A stretch of 64,000 nucleotides of DNA, from assembly GCF_005144585.1 (NCBI RefSeq), contig NZ_SSMQ01000055.1:22169-86168 (forward strand), read 5' to 3'. Positions 63,077 to 64,000 of this stretch are shown piece after piece. Both the position numbers and the translations under genes were made by a program. The first letter of the stretch is position 1. Each line of letters starts with the position of its first letter. The stretch is from Polyangium fumosum. Its GTDB lineage: Bacteria; Myxococcota_A; Polyangia; Polyangiales; Polyangiaceae. A model generated the notes under the pieces. The model was not told where the DNA came from and did not search any database. It saw nothing but the letters and a program-made list of their open reading frames with translations.

Positions 63077-63961
63077 CTACCGCATGTCGAGGAGCGTGGT
63101 CTCGGGGAGCTTGAACTTGATCTCCTTGCGTTTCGGGGGGGCGCTCGACCGCGCCTCGGGCTCGGGGGTCGGTTCGTTCGCGGCGACGGCGTTCGGAGGC
63201 TCGATCGTGGATTCGTCGAGGGCGGCGTCGCTTGCGGCCGACACCTTCGCCGCGCTCGCGGCGACCTCACGCGCGACGCCGACGTATGCAGCCCGGGGCG
63301 CTTCATCGCGCGGACCTGGAAGCAGGAGCAAGGCCGCCATGATCACGCTCGCCACGTGACCGAGCATCGGCGCGGCCCTCTGCACGAGGAGGGCAAGCGG
63401 CCCGCTCGGCGGCATCGGTGGCACGACGCTGTAGGAAGCGTCGCGGAAGTCGCGCATCTCTCTCCGGAGGTAGCGGCGCACGCGGAGGGCGCGCATTTTC
63501 ACGGCGGCTTTCGAGATGCCGAGTTCCTCGCGTGCTTCGTCGAGCGTGTACGCTTCGAGGTAGACGAGGAAAAACACCTCGAACAAGATATCGGGCATCA
63601 CGTCGACCGCGGCATAGAGGCGCTCCCGCGCCTCGCGGAGTTGCGCGCTCACGTCGGGGGAAGGGCCGGGCGCAAACGCTTCCACCGCGACGTCTGGCTC
63701 CGTCACGATCACCTTGCTGCGTCGACGTAGCGTGCGCCGATGGCGCCGGTACACGTTGTTCGCGATGCCCATCGCCCAGCGCCGGAGCTCCCCGTCGGAG
63801 TGGTACGTGTGCAGGCTGCGGACGCCGCGGATCAGCGTGTTCTGCGCGAGATCATCGGCGTCGGCGTGCCCGCAGCGGAGACGCGCGAAGCGCTGGACGA
63901 GATCGGGACGAAGGGCGAGGAGGTCGCCGAGGAGATCGGGTTGGTTCTGGTTGTTCCCCAC
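63077..63961 (-). CDS. ECF-like sigma factor with C-terminal membrane anchor (cassette B)
   Basis: The 294-residue product has sigma region 2 (about 10-75, DADDLAQNTLIRGVRSLHTY, then RRWAMGIANNVYRRHRR) and region 4 (about 110-165, DEAREELGISKAAVKMRALR). A single hydrophobic segment (about 199-215, LGHVASVIMAALLLLPG) and an 80-residue Pro/Ala/Glu-rich tail extend it beyond a normal ECF. It is the first gene of cassette B on this strand. No anti-sigma gene is present. The upstream control region is cut off by the window end, only 39 bp being visible. Confidence 0.85.
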   Translation of the reverse strand: MGNNQNQPDLLGDLLALRPDLVQRFARLRCGHADADDLAQNTLIRGVRSLHTYHSDGELRRWAMGIANNVYRRHRRTLRRRSKVIVTEPDVAVEAFAPGPSPDVSAQLREARERLYAAVDVMPDILFEVFFLVYLEAYTLDEAREELGISKAAVKMRALRVRRYLRREMRDFRDASYSVVPPMPPSGPLALLVQRAAPMLGHVASVIMAALLLLPGPRDEAPRAAYVGVAREVAASAAKVSAASDAALDESTIEPPNAVAANEPTPEPEARSSAPPKRKEIKFKLPETTLLDMR

Positions 63962-64000
63962 ATCCGCTTCTTGCCCGCAGCCGGAGAACGGTAACCGGAA

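Overview
The window is high-GC, densely coded DNA from a delta-proteobacterium of the myxobacterial type, most likely Polyangiales (Sorangium/Polyangium-like). The evidence is the very high G+C third-position bias, the many lipoproteins with Cys-rich or DUF4215 repeats, the DUF1552/DUF1592 pair, two eukaryotic-type kinase proteins (one a 1662-residue kinase/ATPase/GAF/STAS fusion) and the heme-bearing beta-propeller lipoproteins. No rRNA, tRNA, CRISPR array, insertion sequence or phage block was recognised. This placement is an inference from gene content, not from a marker gene.

Layout. 280-3776: a three-gene unit of Cys-rich lipoprotein, predicted outer-membrane barrel protein and ECF-like sigma factor with its own membrane anchor. 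4037-9172: a hypothetical protein behind a 19-bp inverted repeat, a GNAT acetyltransferase, a cupin, a membrane-bound class III nucleotide cyclase, and a convergent CruF-like/UbiA-like pair. 9194-15419: a run of exported proteins (NHL propeller, lipoprotein, DUF1552, DUF1592/1588, alpha/beta hydrolase). 15530-18009: an RNA-repair cassette (RlaP-like nucleotidyltransferase, RNA ligase, HD-Pnk). 18020-21250: a small membrane protein, two collar-like exported proteins, and a TetR-controlled operon with a readable promoter and two operators. 21350-25933: cyclophilin, a di-heme propeller/peroxidase-like lipoprotein and partner, a frameshifted Cys-rich peptide and a His-repeat protein. 25999-35009: desaturase, enoyl-CoA hydratase, lytic transglycosylase, heme-bearing propeller lipoprotein, FAD monooxygenase, exonuclease, ExbD-like membrane protein, LEA-like lipoprotein. 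35011-44254: an HExxH exported protein, a 571-bp C-rich spacer with 10-bp iterons, HrpA, a YkgJ-like protein, an M15 peptidase and RNase Z.

44283-46612 holds two tandem-duplicated lipoproteins that join six DUF4215 repeats to a C-terminal domain with eight cysteines, strikingly like the D8C domain of animal uromodulin/GP2. 46686-50287: lipoprotein pair, serine/threonine kinase, zinc-ribbon-like protein and a coiled-coil lipoprotein. 50429-52684: an oxidative-stress block (dps, ahpD, ahpC, Fur/PerR-type regulator) with two matching operator palindromes. 52938-60419: membrane proteins, the giant pseudokinase-like signalling protein and a hypothetical protein.

At the far end, 60624-63961 (minus strand), the same three protein types as at 280-3776 recur, with gene order reversed. 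The two Cys-rich lipoproteins are clear paralogues, and both sigma factors carry a C-terminal transmembrane segment. Together they suggest a repeated, little-described surface-signalling cassette in which the sigma factor is itself membrane-tethered and no separate anti-sigma gene is present.
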